A stretch of DNA of 22,516 nucleotides from assembly GCA_018369015.1 (NCBI GenBank), contig JAGZDD010000051.1, forward strand, positions 1 through 22,516, given 5' to 3'. This document shows, piece by piece, positions 22,101-22,516 of the stretch; positions within the stretch are counted from its first letter, which is position 1; each line of letters opens with the position of its first letter. The notes below the pieces were generated by a model. The model was not told the DNA's origin and searched no databases. It worked only from the letters and a program-made list of their open reading frames with translations. The translations under genes were made by a program, and so were the position numbers. Source of the stretch: Clostridiales bacterium (GTDB taxonomy: Bacteria; Bacillota; Clostridia; Lachnospirales; Lachnospiraceae).

Positions 22101-22516
22101 AGTGACTACGGATTTTGACTCGGATGAAGAATTGGGCCATGCAAGGGTGAATGACGGACAGACGGTCATTGTCGGCGGTATGATTACGGCAAAAACAGTG
22201 AAAACAACAAAGACGAATCAGCTTATGGCATTTATTACCCTGGAGGACCTTGTAGGAAGCGTGGAGATCATTGTTTTTCCGAGAGATTATGAGAAAAACA
22301 GAGAGTTCCTTAACGAGGAGGAAAAAGTCTATGTCCGGGGCCGCGTGTCGGCCAGTGAGGACGCCCAGGCAAAGCTGATTTGCGAAAAGGTTGTAGCATT
22401 TTCACAAATACCAAAAGAGATCTGGATTCGTTTTCCTGATAAGGATGATTTTCTTAAAAATGAGTCAAAAGTTTATCAATGTATTGAAAACAGTGATGGC
22501 AAGGATCAGATTGTTA
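19192..22516 (+). CDS. dnaE: DNA polymerase III alpha subunit DnaE (partial)
   Basis: Replicative polymerase of the DnaE type; in Firmicutes it works beside PolC, extending primers on the lagging strand. The start at 19192 follows AGGAGG. The first 1108 codons are present and the 3' end is cut by the window, with about 50 residues expected to be missing. The N-terminal PHP domain starts FTHLHVHTEYSLLDG and has ITDHGVMYG. The polymerase core has GPGRGSAAGSIVSYCLGIT, MPDIDIDF with the probable metal-binding D398 and D400, and LLKMDFLGL with D549. DLVRRAMSKKK and FNKSHAAAYTIVSYQTAYLK follow. A helix-hairpin-helix region and an OB fold (about 984-1065, GQTVIVGGMITAKTVKTTK) precede the cut. There is no exonuclease insert, so it is not PolC. 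Confidence 0.97.
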   Translation, partial: MSFTHLHVHTEYSLLDGSNKIKECIARVKELGMDSVAITDHGVMYGVIDFYREAKKNGIRPVIGCEVYVAPGSRFDKEGRDDNRYHHLVLLAENNVGYHNLIKIVSRGFTEGFYYKPRVDKELLLEYHEGIIALSACLAGEVQSLITKGFYEEAVKAAKSLRDIFGEGNFFLELQDHGIPAQKMVNQALLRMSKETGIPLVATNDIHYTYAEDAKAHDILLCIQTGKKVADENRMRYEGGQYYVKSEEEMKALFPYALEALENTHKIAMRCQVEITFGEYKLPHFPVPEGFDAWTYLQKLAFDGFLERYPHQPAKLKERLEYELNVIHSMGFVDYFLIVWDFIKYARDHGIIVGPGRGSAAGSIVSYCLGITKLDPIKYSLLFERFLNPNRVTMPDIDIDFCFERRQEVIDYVVRKYGKDRVVQIVTFGTMAARGVLRDVGRVLDMPYSQVDVVAKMIPTELGITIDKALKMNPELKAVYEQDEQIHYLIDMSKRLEGLPRHTSMHAAGVVISPKAVDEYVPLSRGAEDAITTQFTMTTLEELGLLKMDFLGLRTLTVIQNAEKLVNRQPGNHLDIDRIDYEDQNVYDLIGTGRTDGIFQLESAGMKSFMKELKPRNLEDIIAGISLYRPGPMDFIPKYIKGKNDLSAIHYDCPELEEILSPTYGCIVYQEQVMQIVMKLAGYDLGRSDLVRRAMSKKKADVMAKEREYFVYGNEELNVPGCIKNGIDEKTANRIFDEMVDFAKYAFNKSHAAAYTIVSYQTAYLKCYYPVEFMAALMTSVIENSSKVAEYIMTCRQMGIELLPPDINEGESAFSVSGGKIRYGLSAIKSVGKPVIEAIVAQRESAGPYKSLKDFCDRLNGREVNKRTIENFIKAGAFDSLGPTLRQQMMVYAQIMDQVAMEKKKSMTGQMSLFDFVGEEEKQAFEVKYPDVGEYDRELLLSYEKEVLGVYISGHPLEEYEKAWRKNITAVTTDFDSDEELGHARVNDGQTVIVGGMITAKTVKTTKTNQLMAFITLEDLVGSVEIIVFPRDYEKNREFLNEEEKVYVRGRVSASEDAQAKLICEKVVAFSQIPKEIWIRFPDKDDFLKNESKVYQCIENSDGKDQIV

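Overview
The window looks like a chromosomal segment of a Gram-positive, low-to-mid GC Firmicute, most likely a Lachnospiraceae-type Clostridia (inference from gene content and order; no 16S is present). Evidence: strong AAGGAGG-type ribosome binding sites, HPr kinase (HprK), a WhiA/RapZ cluster, a Crh-like HPr paralogue, and the order uvrC-hprK-(glk)-murB-rapZ-whiA-HPr-...-dnaE seen around this locus in clostridia.

Layout. 1-171: tandem foldback repeat. 191-2221: GH42 beta-galactosidase. 2199-2533: heavily folded intergenic repeat that supplies the last codons and stop of the galactosidase. 2634-4468: two-gene unit, XdhC-family protein plus IclR-family regulator. 4540-4802: hairpin/GC-core repeat between convergent genes. 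4802-6178 (minus): MATE exporter. 6600-6740: probable remnant of a Fic-type gene behind an intact promoter. 6803-7258: signal peptidase II-like protein. 7572-9800: FtsH. 9903-11759: UvrC. 12032-13000: HprK. 13114-14058: ROK glucokinase. 14059-14843: about 780 bp of nested repeats plus a possible short leader ORF. 14844-18058: murB, rapZ, whiA and an HPr-like gene. 18059-18648: repeats including three tandem 53-bp units. 18649-19056: hotdog thioesterase. 19192 to the end: DnaE, cut by the window edge.

How genes work together. HprK, the glucokinase and an HPr paralogue with Ser46 but Glu at position 15 form a carbon catabolite signalling set. RapZ, WhiA and MurB link it to cell envelope and division. 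FtsH, UvrC, LspA and DnaE are housekeeping.

The unusual biology is between the genes. (a) A 52-bp two-hairpin unit ends exactly at the Shine-Dalgarno sequence of three unrelated genes (MATE, ftsH where it is in tandem, and whiA), always in the sense orientation. (b) GC-rich core modules are joined to perfect AT-rich hairpins whose arms are specific to each locus and recur on the far side of the core (1-171, 4540-4710, 11776-11963); at two loci the arm carries a promoter -10 sequence. (c) Palindromic elements with GTAAC...GTTAC ends occur in most long intergenic gaps. None of these is recognised as a named family here; they are the best candidates for something undescribed.
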